A stretch of DNA of 64,000 nucleotides from Thiomonas arsenitoxydans (GTDB taxonomy: Bacteria; Pseudomonadota; Gammaproteobacteria; Burkholderiales; Burkholderiaceae_C). The position numbers and the translations under genes are program-made. Numbering within the stretch: the stretch's first letter is position 1; each line of letters opens with the position of its first letter. The notes under the pieces are model-generated. The model ran no database searches. It saw nothing but the letters and a program-made list of their open reading frames with translations, and had not been told where the DNA came from. The stretch spans positions 2,914,001-2,978,000 of the forward strand of contig NC_014145.1 in assembly GCF_000253115.1 (NCBI RefSeq). The letters are read 5' to 3'. This document shows positions 1-10,305 of this stretch, piece by piece.

Positions 1-414
1 GGCGTAGACCGTCGCGCCTTGGGTCTGGGCGTGAGCCTCTTTGAGCGAGGCTTGCAGATCGTGGCCCCAGAACAGGTTGTCGCCGAGTACCAGCGCGCTT
101 GGGGCATGGCCGATGAAGTCGCGGCCGATGATAAAAGCCTGCGCCAGGCCGTCGGGGCTGGGCTGCACCGCGTACCGCAAGCTCAAGCCCCACTGGCTGC
201 CGTCGCCGAGCAACTGGGCAAAACGCGGGGTGTCTTGCGGGGTGGAGATGATGAGCACCTCGCGGATGCCTGCGAGCATGAGCGCGGACAGCGGGTAGTA
301 GATCATCGGCTTGTCGTACACCGGCAGCAGTTGCTTGCTCACCGCCTGGGTGACGGGGTAGAGCCGGGTGCCGGAGCCGCCGGCGAGGATGAGGCCTTTG
401 CGGGCTTGGGTCAT
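1..414 (-). CDS. rfbA: Glucose-1-phosphate thymidylyltransferase, partial (C-terminus beyond the window edge)
   Basis: The minus-strand reading from an ATG at 414 gives [20 protein letters not shown], the N-terminal nucleotide-binding signature of RmlA/RfbA. It continues with the conserved [18 protein letters not shown] and GDNLFWGHD blocks. The enzyme makes dTDP-glucose from glucose-1-phosphate and dTTP, the first step of dTDP-L-rhamnose synthesis. About 138 codons are present; the family is about 290 residues, so more than half lies outside. It follows rfbD by 8 bases in a likely rfbB-rfbD-rfbA operon. No rfbC is visible inside the window. Confidence 0.95.
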   Translation of the reverse strand, partial: MTQARKGLILAGGSGTRLYPVTQAVSKQLLPVYDKPMIYYPLSALMLAGIREVLIISTPQDTPRFAQLLGDGSQWGLSLRYAVQPSPDGLAQAFIIGRDFIGHAPSALVLGDNLFWGHDLQASLKEAHAQTQGATVYA

Positions 415-422
415 AGCGGAAG

Positions 423-1331
423 TCACAGCGGAAGTTCGTCGATCAGGCGTTGCACCTGAGTCTGCCAGGGCGGCAGAAACAGGTCGAAGGTGGTTTGGAG
501 TTTGCTGCAGTCCAGCCGGGAGTTGGCCGGGCGCGGGGCGGGCAGCGGGTAATCCGCCGTGGTGATGGCCTGCACTTGTTCGGGCGCGCAGCGCAGCGGC
601 AGGCCGCGGGCGGCAGCGCGGGCGATGACGAATTGCGCGTAGCCGTGCCAACTGGTGCTGCCCTGCGCGGTGAGGTGGTAGAGGCCGCTGGCCTGCTGTG
701 CCAGAGCGGAGTCGGTGCGCAGGCGGTGCAACATCAGCGCGGTGACGTCGGCCAGGAGCTCGGCGCTGGTGGGGGCGCCGAACTGGTCGGCGATCACCCG
801 CAGGCTGTCGCGCTCCGTGGCGAGTTTGAGCATGGTCTTGGCGAAGTTGCCCCCGCGCGCGGCGTACACCCAGGAAGTGCGCAGAATGAGATGGCGGCAA
901 CCGCTGGCGGTGATGGCCTGTTCGCCCGCGAGCTTGCTGCGGCCGTAGGCGCTTTGCGGGTTGGGGGTGTCGGCCTCGGTGTAGCTGCCGGGCGCAGGTT
1001 TGGCGCCGTCGAACACGTAGTCGGTGGAGTAGTGAACCAGCATGGCGTGGTGTTCCGCGGCCCAGGCGGCGAGCACGCCAGGCGCTGCGGCGTTGATGCG
1101 CTGGGCCAGTTCAGGGTCGGTCTCGGCTTTGTCGACGGCGGTGTAGGCGGCGGCGTTGACGATAAGCTCAGGCTGCTCGCGTTGCAGCACGGTGCGTAGG
1201 GCATCGAGGTCGCCAAGGTCGGCTTGGGTGCGATTCAGCGGCCGCACGTCGCCCAGCGGCAGCAAGGCGCGGCGCAGCTCCCAGCCGACCTGGCCGTCGG
1301 CGCCCAGCAGCAGGATGCGCGGCGGGTTCAA
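423..1331 (-). CDS. rfbD: dTDP-4-dehydrorhamnose reductase
   Basis: A short-chain dehydrogenase/reductase of 302 residues that reduces dTDP-4-keto-L-rhamnose to dTDP-L-rhamnose with NAD(P)H. The N-terminus has the Rossmann motif [18 protein letters not shown] and the catalytic YGRSK follow in the middle. I chose the TTG at 1331 because homology starts at NPPRILLLG and this codon overlaps the rfbB stop (TTGA), a translational coupling layout. Upstream in-frame codons would extend into rfbB and add 29 unconserved residues. Confidence 0.93.
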   Translation of the reverse strand: MNPPRILLLGADGQVGWELRRALLPLGDVRPLNRTQADLGDLDALRTVLQREQPELIVNAAAYTAVDKAETDPELAQRINAAAPGVLAAWAAEHHAMLVHYSTDYVFDGAKPAPGSYTEADTPNPQSAYGRSKLAGEQAITASGCRHLILRTSWVYAARGGNFAKTMLKLATERDSLRVIADQFGAPTSAELLADVTALMLHRLRTDSALAQQASGLYHLTAQGSTSWHGYAQFVIARAAARGLPLRCAPEQVQAITTADYPLPAPRPANSRLDCSKLQTTFDLFLPPWQTQVQRLIDELPL

Positions 1332-2392
1332 GCGGCGGCTCCGTACTGTTTGCCGACCCACTGGCGGTAGGCGCCGCTGGTGACGTGTTCCACCCAATCC
1401 GGGTTGTCGAGATACCACTGCACGGTTTTGCGCAGGCCGGTGGCGAAGGTCTCCTGCGGAGTCCAGCCCAGTTCGCGCTCGATCTTGCGGGCGTCGATGG
1501 CGTAGCGCCGATCATGGCCGGGACGGTCGGCCACAAAAGTGATCTGCGCCCGGTAGCTGCTGCCATCCATCTTGGGGCGGAGTTGATCGAGCAGGTCGCA
1601 CAGGGTGTGCACCACATCGAGATTCTTCACCTCGTTGCAGCCGCCGACGTTGTAGGTCTCACCTAGGCGACCGGCTTCGAGCACGCGGGCGATGGCGCGG
1701 CAGTGGTCTTGCACATACAGCCAGTCGCGCACGTTCTGGCCGTCGCCATACACCGGCAGGGGTTTGCCGGCCAGGGCGTTGTGGATCATGAGGGGAATGA
1801 GCTTTTCCGGAAATTGATACGGGCCGTAGTTGTTGGAGCAGTTGGTGGTGAGTACCGGCAGGCCGTAGGTGTGATGCCAGGCACGCACCAGATGATCGCT
1901 TGCTGCCTTGCTCGCGCTGTAGGGGCTGTTGGGCGCGTAGGGGGTGGTCTCGGTGAAGGCGGGATCGGTGGGCGAGAGGCTGCCGTACACCTCATCGGTG
2001 GAGACGTGCAGGAAGCGGAAGGCGGCTTTCTCCGGCGCGGGCAACCCGGCCCAGTAGGCGCGGATGGCTTCGAGCAGCTCGAAGGTGCCTTGCACATTGG
2101 TGCGGATGAAGTCGCCGGGGCCGTGGATGGAGCGGTCGACATGGCTCTCGGCGGCGAAGTGCAGGAGGGCGCGGGGGCGGTGCGTGGTCAGCAGCGCGGT
2201 CACCGCCGGGCGGTCGCAAATATCGAGCTGCGCGAAGTGGTAGCGCGGGTCGGAGGCCACTGGGGCCAGGCTCTCCAGGTTGCCCGCATAAGTGAGCGCG
2301 TCGAGCACCAGCACGGGCTCGTCTTTCTGGCCCAGCCAGTGGTGCACAAAATTGGCGCCGATGAAACCGGCGGCTCCGGTGAGGAAGATCAT
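1328..2392 (-). CDS. rfbB: dTDP-glucose 4,6-dehydratase
   Basis: A protein of 354 residues, the usual length for RmlB. It converts dTDP-glucose to dTDP-4-keto-6-deoxyglucose using bound NAD. Visible motifs are the GxxGxxG dinucleotide loop (TGAAGFIG, residues 5-12), the catalytic TDE triad part (residues 132-134) and the YSASK active site (Tyr158, Lys162). The ATG at 2392 is used because [12 protein letters not shown] matches the family N-terminus; a longer reading to 2428 adds 12 poorly conserved residues. It is first of the rhamnose genes here, 96 bases after sdaA, and may have its own promoter in that gap. Confidence 0.95.
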   Translation of the reverse strand: MIFLTGAAGFIGANFVHHWLGQKDEPVLVLDALTYAGNLESLAPVASDPRYHFAQLDICDRPAVTALLTTHRPRALLHFAAESHVDRSIHGPGDFIRTNVQGTFELLEAIRAYWAGLPAPEKAAFRFLHVSTDEVYGSLSPTDPAFTETTPYAPNSPYSASKAASDHLVRAWHHTYGLPVLTTNCSNNYGPYQFPEKLIPLMIHNALAGKPLPVYGDGQNVRDWLYVQDHCRAIARVLEAGRLGETYNVGGCNEVKNLDVVHTLCDLLDQLRPKMDGSSYRAQITFVADRPGHDRRYAIDARKIERELGWTPQETFATGLRKTVQWYLDNPDWVEHVTSGAYRQWVGKQYGAAA

Positions 2393-2488
2393 GAGGAAAC
2401 GTCCGATGCAGGTCAGCAAAATTCTCAAAGCATAACCAAGGCGGCCGTTGCCGACGGCTGCCTGCAGCCGCGCACGCGGCAGCCGCGC

Positions 2489-3919
2489 TCAACATTCGAC
2501 GATATTCACCGCCAGACCGCCGCGGGCGGTTTCTTTGTATTTGGTCTGCATGTCGGCACCGGTGTCGCGCATGGTCTTGATGACCTGATCGAGCGAAACG
2601 ATGTGGCGGCCGTCGCCGTGCAGGGCCATACGCGCAGCATTGAGCGCCTGCACCGAAGCGATGGCGTTGCGCTCGATGCAGGGCACTTGCACCAGCCCGC
2701 CAACGGGGTCGCAAGTCAGGCCGAGATGGTGTTCCATGCCGATTTCCGCGGCATTTTCCACCTGTTCGGGCGTGCCGCCGATGACAGCGCAGAGCGCACC
2801 GGCGGCCATGGAGCAGGCCACGCCCACCTCACCCTGGCAGCCGACCTCGGCGCCGCTGATCGAGGCGTTTTCTTTGTAGAGCAGGCCGATGGCGCCCGCG
2901 GTGAGCAGGAAGTCGGCCACGCCCGCCTCGCTCGCGTCCGGGACGAAGCGGGTGTAGTAGTGCAGCATGGCGGGGATGATGCCCGCAGCGCCGTTGGTCG
3001 GCGCGGTAACCACGCGACCGCCTGCGGCGTTCTCTTCATTGACGGCCAGGGCGAAGAGGTTGACCCAGTCGATGACTTGCAGCGGATCGCTCAGCGGCGT
3101 TGGCGGCATCGGCAGAGCCGAGGCATCAGTCAGCGCAACTCCGTGCGCGCCGCTCAGGGTGCGATAGAGCTTGGGCGCACGGCGCTGCACATGCAGCCAG
3201 CCGGGCAACTCGCCTTCGGTGGCGCAGCCATGCGCGACGCAGGCTTGCATGACCTGCCAGATGTGCTGCAGGCCGCGGTTGATTTCGGCATCGCTGCGCC
3301 AATGCTGCTCGTTGCTGCGCATGACGCCCGCGATGCTGAGTTGGTGCGCACGAGTGAGTTCCAGCAGCTCTGCGCCGCTGTGAAACGGCAGGGGCAACAC
3401 GGTGGTGTCGGGCGCGATGCGTTTTTGCTTTTCGCCATCGGCCGCGACGTCTTCGCTCACCACGAAGCCGCCGCCCACGGAGTAGTAAACGCGCTGTTCA
3501 ATCAGCGCTCCAGCAGCGTCATGGGCAGAAAACCGCAGGCCGTTGGCATGCAGCGGCAACTGCTTGAGCGCGAAAAACACAATGTCGCGCGCAGGGTCGA
3601 AGTCCAGCGTTTGTGTGCCGAGCAGATCGAGCCGGTGCGTGGTCTGCAGCGCCGCGATGCGCGCGGCAATGGTGTCCACATCCACGGTATCGGGCTGCTC
3701 GCCCATCAGACCGAGGATGACCGCCTTGTCGCTGCCATGCCCCTTGCCCGTGGCGCCCAGCGAGCCATACAGCGCGCATTCCAATCGGGCGACGCGGGAC
3801 AGGAGTTGGCTGCTTTGCAGATGCAGGGCGAACAGTCGCGCAGCCCGCATCGGCCCCACGGTGTGCGAGCTGCTGGGGCCGATGCCCACCTTGAACAGAT
3901 CGAACACGGAGACGGCCAC
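2489..3919 (-). CDS. sdaA: L-serine ammonia-lyase (L-serine dehydratase), single-chain iron-sulfur type
   Basis: A cytosolic enzyme of 476 residues that deaminates L-serine to pyruvate and ammonia. The N-terminus [20 protein letters not shown] carries the conserved SSSHT substrate loop. Cysteines in [14 protein letters not shown] and [16 protein letters not shown] are the [4Fe-4S] cluster ligand regions. The start is a GTG with a strong AAGGAGG Shine-Dalgarno five bases upstream. It is the last gene of the riboswitch-led gcvT-gcvH-gcvP-ltaE-sdaA set, starting 15 bases after ltaE, so serine formed from glycine can be drained to pyruvate. Confidence 0.95.
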   Translation of the reverse strand: MAVSVFDLFKVGIGPSSSHTVGPMRAARLFALHLQSSQLLSRVARLECALYGSLGATGKGHGSDKAVILGLMGEQPDTVDVDTIAARIAALQTTHRLDLLGTQTLDFDPARDIVFFALKQLPLHANGLRFSAHDAAGALIEQRVYYSVGGGFVVSEDVAADGEKQKRIAPDTTVLPLPFHSGAELLELTRAHQLSIAGVMRSNEQHWRSDAEINRGLQHIWQVMQACVAHGCATEGELPGWLHVQRRAPKLYRTLSGAHGVALTDASALPMPPTPLSDPLQVIDWVNLFALAVNEENAAGGRVVTAPTNGAAGIIPAMLHYYTRFVPDASEAGVADFLLTAGAIGLLYKENASISGAEVGCQGEVGVACSMAAGALCAVIGGTPEQVENAAEIGMEHHLGLTCDPVGGLVQVPCIERNAIASVQALNAARMALHGDGRHIVSLDQVIKTMRDTGADMQTKYKETARGGLAVNIVEC

Positions 3920-3934
3920 GGCGCCTCCTTCAGA

Positions 3935-5005
3935 TCAAGCCTGCGCCGTGCAGGCCGCGGTGAGATCGGCGGCAAAAGCATCGACCGATTCCGGCGTGGT
4001 GTCCCAGGCGCACATCAGGCGGCAGCCGCCGTCGGCGATGAATTCATAGAAGCGCCAGCCCTGGCCGTGCAGGATATCGATGACGGCCCGCGGCAGATGG
4101 GCGAACACCGCGTTGGCCTCGGGCGGATGCATCACCCGTACGCCGGGCACCTCATGGATGGCTGCGTACAGGCGTTGCGCCATGGCGTTGGCATGGCGGG
4201 CGTGACGCAGCCAGTTGTCGTTTTCCAGCATGCCCAGCCAGGGCGCGGAAATGAAGCGCATCTTCGAGGCGAGCTGCCCGGCTTGCTTCACGCGCCAGGC
4301 GAAATCGGCAGACAGCTCGCGGTCGAAGAACACCACCGCTTCGCCCACGGGCAGACCGTTCTTGGTGCCGCCGAAGCACAGCACGTCCACCCCGGCGCGC
4401 CAGGTGATGTCGCTCGGATGACAGCCCAGCGTGGCCACGGCGTTGGCGAACCGGGCCCCGTCCATGTGCAGCTTGAGATGGTGGCGCTTGGCCATGGCGG
4501 CAATGGCGCACACCTCTTCGACGCTATACACCGTGCCCAACTCGGTGGCCTGGGTAATGGAGACGACCTTGGGCTTGGGCGAATGAATGTCGCTGCGCTT
4601 GGTGGCCAGGAAGTCGATGGCCTCGGGCGTGAGCTTGCCGCGCCGCGCCTGCGCGCTTTCAGCCTCGGTGATCAGCAGCTTGGAGCCGCCGGAGAAAAAC
4701 TCCGGGCAGCCGCACTCATCGGTTTCGATATGCGCCACCGGGGTGCAGATCACTGCGTGATAGCTCTGGCACATGGCGGCCAGCGCCAGCGAGTTGGCCG
4801 CGGTGCCGTTGAACACGAAGTACACGTCGCAATCGGTCTGGAACAGATCGCGCAGCCGGTCGGAGACGCGGTGCGTCCAGCCATCGTCGCCATACGCCGG
4901 CTGATGGCCCGAGGCATTGGCCTGCAGCAGCCAGTGCAGGGCTTCGGGACAGATGCCGGCGTAATTGTCGCTGGCGAAATGCTGGCGGAGTTCAGGGGGG
5001 TGCAT
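3935..5005 (-). CDS. ltaE: Low-specificity L-threonine aldolase, PLP-dependent
   Basis: A fold-type I PLP enzyme of 356 residues that cleaves L-threonine or L-allo-threonine to glycine and acetaldehyde. Homology starts at MHPPELRQHFASDNYAGI, which fixes the ATG at 5005. The PLP lysine lies in CFGGTKNGLPVGEAVVFF, and HMDGARFANA is the conserved cofactor-binding stretch. It lies 11 bases after gcvP in the same direction, so glycine it releases can feed the cleavage system encoded just upstream. The assignment as low-specificity rather than strictly L-allo is by family resemblance only. Confidence 0.9.
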   Translation of the reverse strand: MHPPELRQHFASDNYAGICPEALHWLLQANASGHQPAYGDDGWTHRVSDRLRDLFQTDCDVYFVFNGTAANSLALAAMCQSYHAVICTPVAHIETDECGCPEFFSGGSKLLITEAESAQARRGKLTPEAIDFLATKRSDIHSPKPKVVSITQATELGTVYSVEEVCAIAAMAKRHHLKLHMDGARFANAVATLGCHPSDITWRAGVDVLCFGGTKNGLPVGEAVVFFDRELSADFAWRVKQAGQLASKMRFISAPWLGMLENDNWLRHARHANAMAQRLYAAIHEVPGVRVMHPPEANAVFAHLPRAVIDILHGQGWRFYEFIADGGCRLMCAWDTTPESVDAFAADLTAACTAQA

Positions 5006-5016
5006 GGTGCGTCTTT

Positions 5017-7902
5017 TTAGGTGTAGTCGCTGATGGGCAGGCAGGCGCACTGCAGGTTGCGGTCGCCCCAAGCGTTGTCCACCCGGCCCACCGGCGGCCA
5101 GTATTTGTTGGCCCTCAAGGCGGGAATCGGAAAGGCGGCCTCCTCGCGGCTGTGGGCATGCGGCCAATCCGCGCCGAGCACGCTTGCTGCGGTGTGCGGG
5201 GCGGCCTTCAGAGGATTGTCCTCAGGAGGCCATTCCCCTTTTTCCACCCGGGCAATCTCGGCGCGGATGGCGATCATGGCGTCGATGAAGCGGTCGAGCT
5301 CGGCCAGCGACTCGCTTTCGGTCGGCTCGATCATCAGCGTGCCCGGCACCGGGAAGCTCATGGTCGGTGCGTGAAAACCGTGGTCCATCAGGCGCTTGGC
5401 GACATCTTCGTTGCTGATGCCCGTGGCATCCTTCAGCGGACGCAGGTCGAGAATGCATTCGTGCGCCACGCGGCCGTTGTCGCCGGTGTAGAGCACCGGA
5501 TAGTGGTCCTTGAGCTTTTCGGCGATGTAGTTGGCCGACAGAATGGCCACGCGGCTGGCCTGCGTCAGGCCGTCCGCGCCCATCATGCGCATATACATCC
5601 ACGAAATCGGCAGCACGCTGGCATTGCCCAGGGGGGCGGCGCTGACCGCACCGACCGCGCCTTCACGCTCCAGACCGGTGGAACGATGCACTGGCAGGAA
5701 CGGGGCGAGGTGGGCGCGCACGCCGATCGGCCCCACGCCGGGGCCGCCGCCGCCGTGCGGAATGCAGAAAGTCTTATGCAGATTCAGGTGCGACACATCC
5801 GCACCGAACTCGGGCGGACTGGCCAGGCCGACCAGCGCGTTCATATTGGCGCCGTCCACATACACCTGCCCGCCATACTGGTGGATGATGTCGCAAATGG
5901 CGCGCACTTCGGTCTCGAACACGCCGTGCGTACTCGGGTAGGTGATCATGCACGCGGCGAGCTGGTCGGCATGCTGCTCGGCCTTGGCGCGCAGATCGGC
6001 CAGGTCGACGTTGCCCTGCGCGTCGCAGGCGGTGACGACCACCCGCATGCCCGCCATCTGCGCAGACGCCGGGTTGGTGCCGTGGGCCGAAGAGGGAATC
6101 AGGCAGACATCGCGATGCCCTTCACCCCGGCTGGCGTGATAGGCGCGAATGACCAGCAGCCCTGAGTACTCGCCCTGCGACCCGGCGTTGGGCTGCAGGC
6201 ACATGGCGTCGTAGCCCGTGGCCGCACAAAGCCATTGTTCGAGCTGCTGCGCCAGTTGGGTGTAGCCGCGGGTTTGGTCTGCGGGCGCAAAGGGGTGAAT
6301 GGCGGCGAACTCAGGCCAGGTGATAGGCGTCATCTCGCTGGTGGCGTTGAGCTTCATGGTGCACGAGCCCAGCGGAATCATGGCGCGGTCGAGCGCGATG
6401 TCCTTGTCGGCCAGACGGCGCAGGTAGCGCAGCATTTCAGTCTCGCTGCGATAGCGATGGAACACCGGATGGGTGAGGAATGCGCTGACTCGGGCCAGTT
6501 GCTGCGGCCAGCGCGGCGCCACACCCTTTTCGGCGGCGGCAAACAGCGCCTCATTCTGCGTCACGCCGAAGCAGGCCAGGATGTCGGCCAGATCGCCGCG
6601 GGTCACGGTTTCGTCCAGCGACACCGCGACATGCTGCGCGCCGATGCGGCGGAAGTTGATGCCCCGCTTCAGCGCAGCAGCATGCACCTCTTCAGTGCGC
6701 GTGCCGGTGTGCACCGTCAGGGTGTCGAAGAACTGGGCGTTGAGCACCGGCAGGCCGACCTGCTCCAGCCCCTGCGCCAGCAATACGGTGTAGGCATGCA
6801 CCCGCTGGGCGATGCGCTTGAGGCCCTCGGGGCCGTGATACACCGCGTACATGCTGGCCAGCACGGCGGGCAGCACCTGCGCGGTGCAGATATTGCTCGT
6901 GGCTTTTTCGCGGCGGATGTGCTGCTCCCGGGTTTGCAGCGCCAGGCGATAAGCCGGTTGTCCGTGCGCGTCCTGGCTCACGCCGACGAGGCGGCCGGGC
7001 ATCGAGCGCTTGAGCGCGTCGCGCACCGCCAGATAACCGGCATGCGGGCCGCCCAGCCCCAGCGGCAGACCGAAACGCTGGGTGGTGCCGCAGGCGATGT
7101 CGGCCCCGAGTTCGCCCGGCGACATCAGCAGGGTGAGCGCCAGGAGATCGGCCGCCACCACGACCAGCACGCCTTTGGCCTTGAGCGCGGCGATGCGTTC
7201 GCGGTCGTCGCGCACGGTGCCGTCCACGCCCGGGTATTGCAGCAGCACGCCGAAATACTCACCTTCCAGCGCCTCGTCCACCGCGCCGGTAACGACCTCG
7301 ATGTCCAGCGGCGCGGCGCGGGTGTGCAGCACTTCGAGGGTTTGCGGCAGCACATCGTCAGCGACGAAAAAGCGCTGCGATTTGGAGGGCGACTTGCTCG
7401 AACGCAGCGCCAGGGTCATGGCCTCGGCGGCGGCGGTGGCCTCGTCGAGCATGGAGGCGTTGGAAACATCCATGCCGGTGAGATCGGCCACCAGGGTCTG
7501 GAAGTTGAGCAGCGCCTCCAGCCGCCCCTGGCTGATCTCCGGCTGATACGGCGTGTACGCGGTGTACCAGGCCGGGTTCTCCAGCACATTGCGCTGAATG
7601 ACGCCGGGCATCAGGGCGTTGTAGTAGCCCTGGCCGATATAGCTGCGCATCACCCGGTTGCCGCTGGCGATGCCCCGCAACTCGCTCAGCGCCTGAGCCT
7701 CGTCGATGGCCGCCGGCAAATCGAACGCCTGCTTGCGACGGATGGCTGCAGGGATCACCACGCTCATCAAACCCGACAGATCTTCAGCGCCCAGCGCCGA
7801 CAGCATGTGCTGCTGCTCTGCCGCATCGGGGCCGATGTGACGGCGCTGGAAGGCCTGCGCATCTTCAAGATCGCGCAGCGCGGGTTGGGTGGACATCAAC
7901 AT
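5017..7902 (-). CDS. gcvP: Glycine dehydrogenase (decarboxylating), P-protein
   Basis: A 961-residue homodimer-type P-protein with the two homologous halves fused. It decarboxylates glycine on PLP and passes the aminomethyl group to lipoylated GcvH. The PLP lysine is in [18 protein letters not shown], with the typical glycine-rich segment after it. The N-terminus [17 protein letters not shown] is canonical. The ATG at 7902 has a GGAG ribosome binding site six bases upstream; a second ATG at 7896 is possible. The gene lies 26 bases after gcvH in the gcvT-gcvH-gcvP order. Confidence 0.97.
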   Translation of the reverse strand: MLMSTQPALRDLEDAQAFQRRHIGPDAAEQQHMLSALGAEDLSGLMSVVIPAAIRRKQAFDLPAAIDEAQALSELRGIASGNRVMRSYIGQGYYNALMPGVIQRNVLENPAWYTAYTPYQPEISQGRLEALLNFQTLVADLTGMDVSNASMLDEATAAAEAMTLALRSSKSPSKSQRFFVADDVLPQTLEVLHTRAAPLDIEVVTGAVDEALEGEYFGVLLQYPGVDGTVRDDRERIAALKAKGVLVVVAADLLALTLLMSPGELGADIACGTTQRFGLPLGLGGPHAGYLAVRDALKRSMPGRLVGVSQDAHGQPAYRLALQTREQHIRREKATSNICTAQVLPAVLASMYAVYHGPEGLKRIAQRVHAYTVLLAQGLEQVGLPVLNAQFFDTLTVHTGTRTEEVHAAALKRGINFRRIGAQHVAVSLDETVTRGDLADILACFGVTQNEALFAAAEKGVAPRWPQQLARVSAFLTHPVFHRYRSETEMLRYLRRLADKDIALDRAMIPLGSCTMKLNATSEMTPITWPEFAAIHPFAPADQTRGYTQLAQQLEQWLCAATGYDAMCLQPNAGSQGEYSGLLVIRAYHASRGEGHRDVCLIPSSAHGTNPASAQMAGMRVVVTACDAQGNVDLADLRAKAEQHADQLAACMITYPSTHGVFETEVRAICDIIHQYGGQVYVDGANMNALVGLASPPEFGADVSHLNLHKTFCIPHGGGGPGVGPIGVRAHLAPFLPVHRSTGLEREGAVGAVSAAPLGNASVLPISWMYMRMMGADGLTQASRVAILSANYIAEKLKDHYPVLYTGDNGRVAHECILDLRPLKDATGISNEDVAKRLMDHGFHAPTMSFPVPGTLMIEPTESESLAELDRFIDAMIAIRAEIARVEKGEWPPEDNPLKAAPHTAASVLGADWPHAHSREEAAFPIPALRANKYWPPVGRVDNAWGDRNLQCACLPISDYT

Positions 7903-7928
7903 GCGTATCTCCGAAAAGGCAGGTGTGT

Positions 7929-8303
7929 TCAGGCGTTCTTGAGCAGTTCAGCGTAGGCGGCTTCGTCCATGAGGCCGTCGAGTTGGCTCGGATCAGACAG
8001 CTTGATGCGGAAAAACCAGCCGCTGTCTTGCGGGTCGGAGTTGGCGAGCGACGGATCGGCGCGCAGCGTTTCGTTGACCTCGGTCACTTCGCCCGAAACC
8101 GGGCTGAACACATCGGCCGCCGCCTTCACCGACTCGACCACGCCCACGGTGTCGTGCGCGGCGTAGGTCTTGCCCACTTCGGGCAGATCGACGAACACCA
8201 CGTCGCCCAGCGCATCTTGCGCATGCGGGGTGATGCCCACGGTGGCGACGCCATTGGCATCGACGCGAATCCATTCATGGTCGGGGGTGAATTTCAGGCT
8301 CAT
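7929..8303 (-). CDS. gcvH: Glycine cleavage system H protein
   Basis: A carrier of 124 residues that shuttles the aminomethyl group between P, T and L proteins on a lipoyl arm. The lipoylation lysine is in [18 protein letters not shown], at about residue 64. Length and sequence match the family throughout, starting with [21 protein letters not shown] ribosome binding site precedes the ATG. The gene sits between gcvT and gcvP; no lipoamide dehydrogenase (L protein) gene is nearby, which is usual because it is shared with other complexes. Confidence 0.97.
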   Translation of the reverse strand: MSLKFTPDHEWIRVDANGVATVGITPHAQDALGDVVFVDLPEVGKTYAAHDTVGVVESVKAAADVFSPVSGEVTEVNETLRADPSLANSDPQDSGWFFRIKLSDPSQLDGLMDEAAYAELLKNA

Positions 8304-8372
8304 GGAAAACTCCGGATATCAAAAAGGGAATCAAATTAGACGCGGCAAGGCATCAAGGCTGCAATCGCGCCA

Positions 8373-9593
8373 TCAACCACGCCAATAGCGGTGCGGCACA
8401 AACGGCATGGGTTGCAACTGCATGGGCACGGCACGGCCGCGCACCTGGGCGTACAGCGTGCCCGCAGGAACGGCAAACTCGGCGGCGACATAGGCCATCG
8501 CCACGGGGCCGCCCGCGCTCGGCGCAAAGCTGCCGCTGCTCACCCGGCCCGCCAAGCGGCCATCGGCGGCCAGCAGCTCCGTGCCCTCTCGCACCGGGGT
8601 GCGATCCAGACCGATAAGGCCGATGCGGCGCCGGGGCGCGAGATTCGGCTGATCGATTTGGGCCAGGATGACTTCGGCGCCCGGAAATCCTCCGGCGCGC
8701 GCGCCACCGTGGCGCCGCACCTTCTGAATCGCCCAGGTCAGCCCCGCCTCGACCGGCGTGGTCGAGGTGTCGATATCGTGGCCGTAAAGACAGAGCCCGG
8801 CTTCGAGCCGCAAGGTGTCGCGTGCCCCCAAACCGATGGGCTCAACCTCGGGCAGAGAGAGCAGCAAACGCGCAAGCCGCTGCGCATCGGCAGCGGACAC
8901 CGAGATTTCCAGCCCGTCTTCTCCGGTGTAGCCACTGCGTGTGGCGAAAATGCGAATCGCCCCGCCCTCGACCGGCACATCCATCCAGCGACCTGTCATG
9001 AACACCAGGTCGGCCGCCTCGGGCACCAGACGGGCGAAGGTCTGCACGGCTTGCGGCCCCTGCAGCGCCAGCAAGGCCTGCTCGGGCATGGGCACAACCT
9101 CGCAGCGATCAGAAAGCGTCTGCAGCAAGGCCACATCCTGCACCTTGCAGGCGGCGTTGACGATGAGGAATAGCTCCTGCCCGGCTCCATCGGCACGCTG
9201 ACGCGGAATCACCATCAGGTCGTCGAGCACGCCGCCCTGCTCATTGGTGAACAAGGCGTAGCGCTGCTTGCCCTCGGGCAGCCCCTGGATGTCCATAGGC
9301 ACCAAGGTTTCGAGCGCCGCAGCGGCGTCATCGCCGCGCAGCGCCACTTGCCCCATATGCGAAATATCGAACAGCCCCGCGCTTTGCCGGGTATGCAGGT
9401 GCTCGGCCAGAATGCCCTTCGGATATTGCACCGGCATGGCATAACCGGCAAATGGCACCATGCGCGCACCGAGTTCAAGGTGCAGGGCGTGCAGGGGAGT
9501 CAAAATCAGTTCGGAATCTGCGGAGTGGGACACGTCGGTTCTCGCGGGGGGTGAGACGCCTGAAGGCGCCAATGCCGCCGCATCTCTTGCCAT
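8373..9593 (-). CDS. gcvT: Aminomethyltransferase, glycine cleavage T protein
   Basis: It transfers the one-carbon unit from aminomethyl-GcvH to tetrahydrofolate, giving 5,10-methylene-THF and ammonia. Recognisable parts are LTPLHALHLELGARMVPFAGYAMPVQYP at the start (split here by description only), FDISHMGQ, GYTGEDGLEI and LGARDTLRLEAG. The start is uncertain: homology begins about 20 residues after the ATG at 9593. A GTG at 9608, nine bases after GAGGGG, and a GTG at 9536 are alternatives. The GAGGGG near 9620 lies in the closing helix of the second riboswitch aptamer, which would fit control of translation. Confidence 0.93.
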   Translation of the reverse strand: MARDAAALAPSGVSPPARTDVSHSADSELILTPLHALHLELGARMVPFAGYAMPVQYPKGILAEHLHTRQSAGLFDISHMGQVALRGDDAAAALETLVPMDIQGLPEGKQRYALFTNEQGGVLDDLMVIPRQRADGAGQELFLIVNAACKVQDVALLQTLSDRCEVVPMPEQALLALQGPQAVQTFARLVPEAADLVFMTGRWMDVPVEGGAIRIFATRSGYTGEDGLEISVSAADAQRLARLLLSLPEVEPIGLGARDTLRLEAGLCLYGHDIDTSTTPVEAGLTWAIQKVRRHGGARAGGFPGAEVILAQIDQPNLAPRRRIGLIGLDRTPVREGTELLAADGRLAGRVSSGSFAPSAGGPVAMAYVAAEFAVPAGTLYAQVRGRAVPMQLQPMPFVPHRYWRG

Positions 9594-9615
9594 CGCGGCG
9601 CAAGACACAGCACTC

Positions 9616-9827
9616 AACCCCTCGCTGTCCTGGGTACCTGAGAGATTGATCCGGCGAACCCGAGTTGCCAGACTTGCCCCTTCGGTGAGCGCTCAATTTC
9701 AGCGCCACTCTCCAGTGAGGAACACCTTGCGGTGTGGTCAGTCCTTTTGCCTGAGCGGTACACCCGGTAAGGGCTTACGCCTTCGGCGGCCGCATGACAC
9801 CTCAGCGCTCTCCTGACTAGAGCCAGT
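9616..9827 (-). ncRNA. Tandem glycine riboswitch (two gcvT-type aptamers)
   Basis: On the minus strand two copies of the gcvT-motif core follow each other. Aptamer 1 has GGAGAG at 9813-9808, CCGAAGG near 9786-9780 and GCTCAGGCAAAAGGACTGA at 9756-9738. Aptamer 2 has GGAGAG near 9713-9708, CCGAAGGGGCAA near 9686-9675 and CTCTCAGGTACCCAGGACAG near 9643-9624. A short CACACC/GGTGTT hairpin lies between them. The element sits directly upstream of gcvT. Glycine riboswitches of this kind usually activate gcv operons when glycine is high. The expression platform is probably the GAGGGG near 9620, which is in the final P1 helix; no intrinsic terminator is seen. Confidence 0.93.
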
Positions 9828-9857
9828 GTATCGCAGCCCGACAAAGGCTTGCGCGGA

Positions 9858-10109
9858 TTATTTTTTTCGGCGCTCTCCACCGCCCAGCCCCAGGCTTTCA
9901 CGATACTTTTGCCGTCTTGCCTGCTGCCGATCGGCCATGTCGCCCATGGCCCGCTTTTTCGAGATGCCGAACATGGGGTCGATGATCTCCCACCAGATGA
10001 ACGCCAGAGCCAAGGGCAGGAGCACCCACCACCAAGACCAGGACGCCACGGGCCCGATGCTCAGGAGTTTGAGGACGATAAAGATCAGACCCAGAATGAC
10101 AAACGCCAT
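9858..10109 (-). CDS. Small Trp-rich membrane protein (TIGR04438-like)
   Basis: An 83-residue protein starting MAFVILGLIFIVLKLLSIGP. One hydrophobic segment is followed by a Trp-rich stretch with five tryptophans (WSWWW and IWWEIIDPMF) and a second hydrophobic segment. The tail is basic (SKKRAMGDMADRQQARRQKYRES). This matches the small Trp-rich proteins common in Burkholderiales, whose function is unknown to me. The ATG at 10109 is chosen because upstream codons encode a non-conserved extension. It stands alone between the riboswitch and the divergent cytochrome c gene. Confidence 0.75.
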   Translation of the reverse strand: MAFVILGLIFIVLKLLSIGPVASWSWWWVLLPLALAFIWWEIIDPMFGISKKRAMGDMADRQQARRQKYRESLGLGGGERRKK

Positions 10110-10305
10110 GACAGTGCACCCATGAGAGGAAATAGCGACAAGATACAAAAGAAAACACCGATTTGCACTGCGCGTGTTGCGTGAAATCAATCTGAAATGA
10201 CACCTGAGCAATTCTCGCTGACTTCTTGTGCTGCGCGTCAACCGAATTGATTAAGATGCGTTACTTGGCTGTACCTGTTTTGTTTAACCCTACTGGAGGA
10301 CTGGA

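Noticed and set aside
2420..2490. CGGCTGCC/GGCAGCCG inverted repeat between sdaA and rfbB
   Set aside because: There is no T run on the minus strand after it, so a terminator separating sdaA from rfbB cannot be claimed.
1703..5020. A 1105-codon open frame on the plus strand
   Set aside because: It lies antisense to rfbB, sdaA and ltaE, whose products are clear homologues. Long antisense frames are expected from GC-rich codon bias, and the translation is His/Gly/Ala-rich without any domain.
6235..7956. A 573-codon plus-strand frame and similar long plus-strand frames at 25925-27301, 35855-37570 and 32231-33505
   Set aside because: All are antisense to strongly conserved enzymes (gcvP, ctaD, acyl-CoA dehydrogenase, thiolase) and show no recognisable motif.
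10247..10260. Possible FNR box before the cytochrome c gene (TTGATTAAGATGCG)
   Set aside because: Only the left half matches the consensus; the right half has two of five bases.
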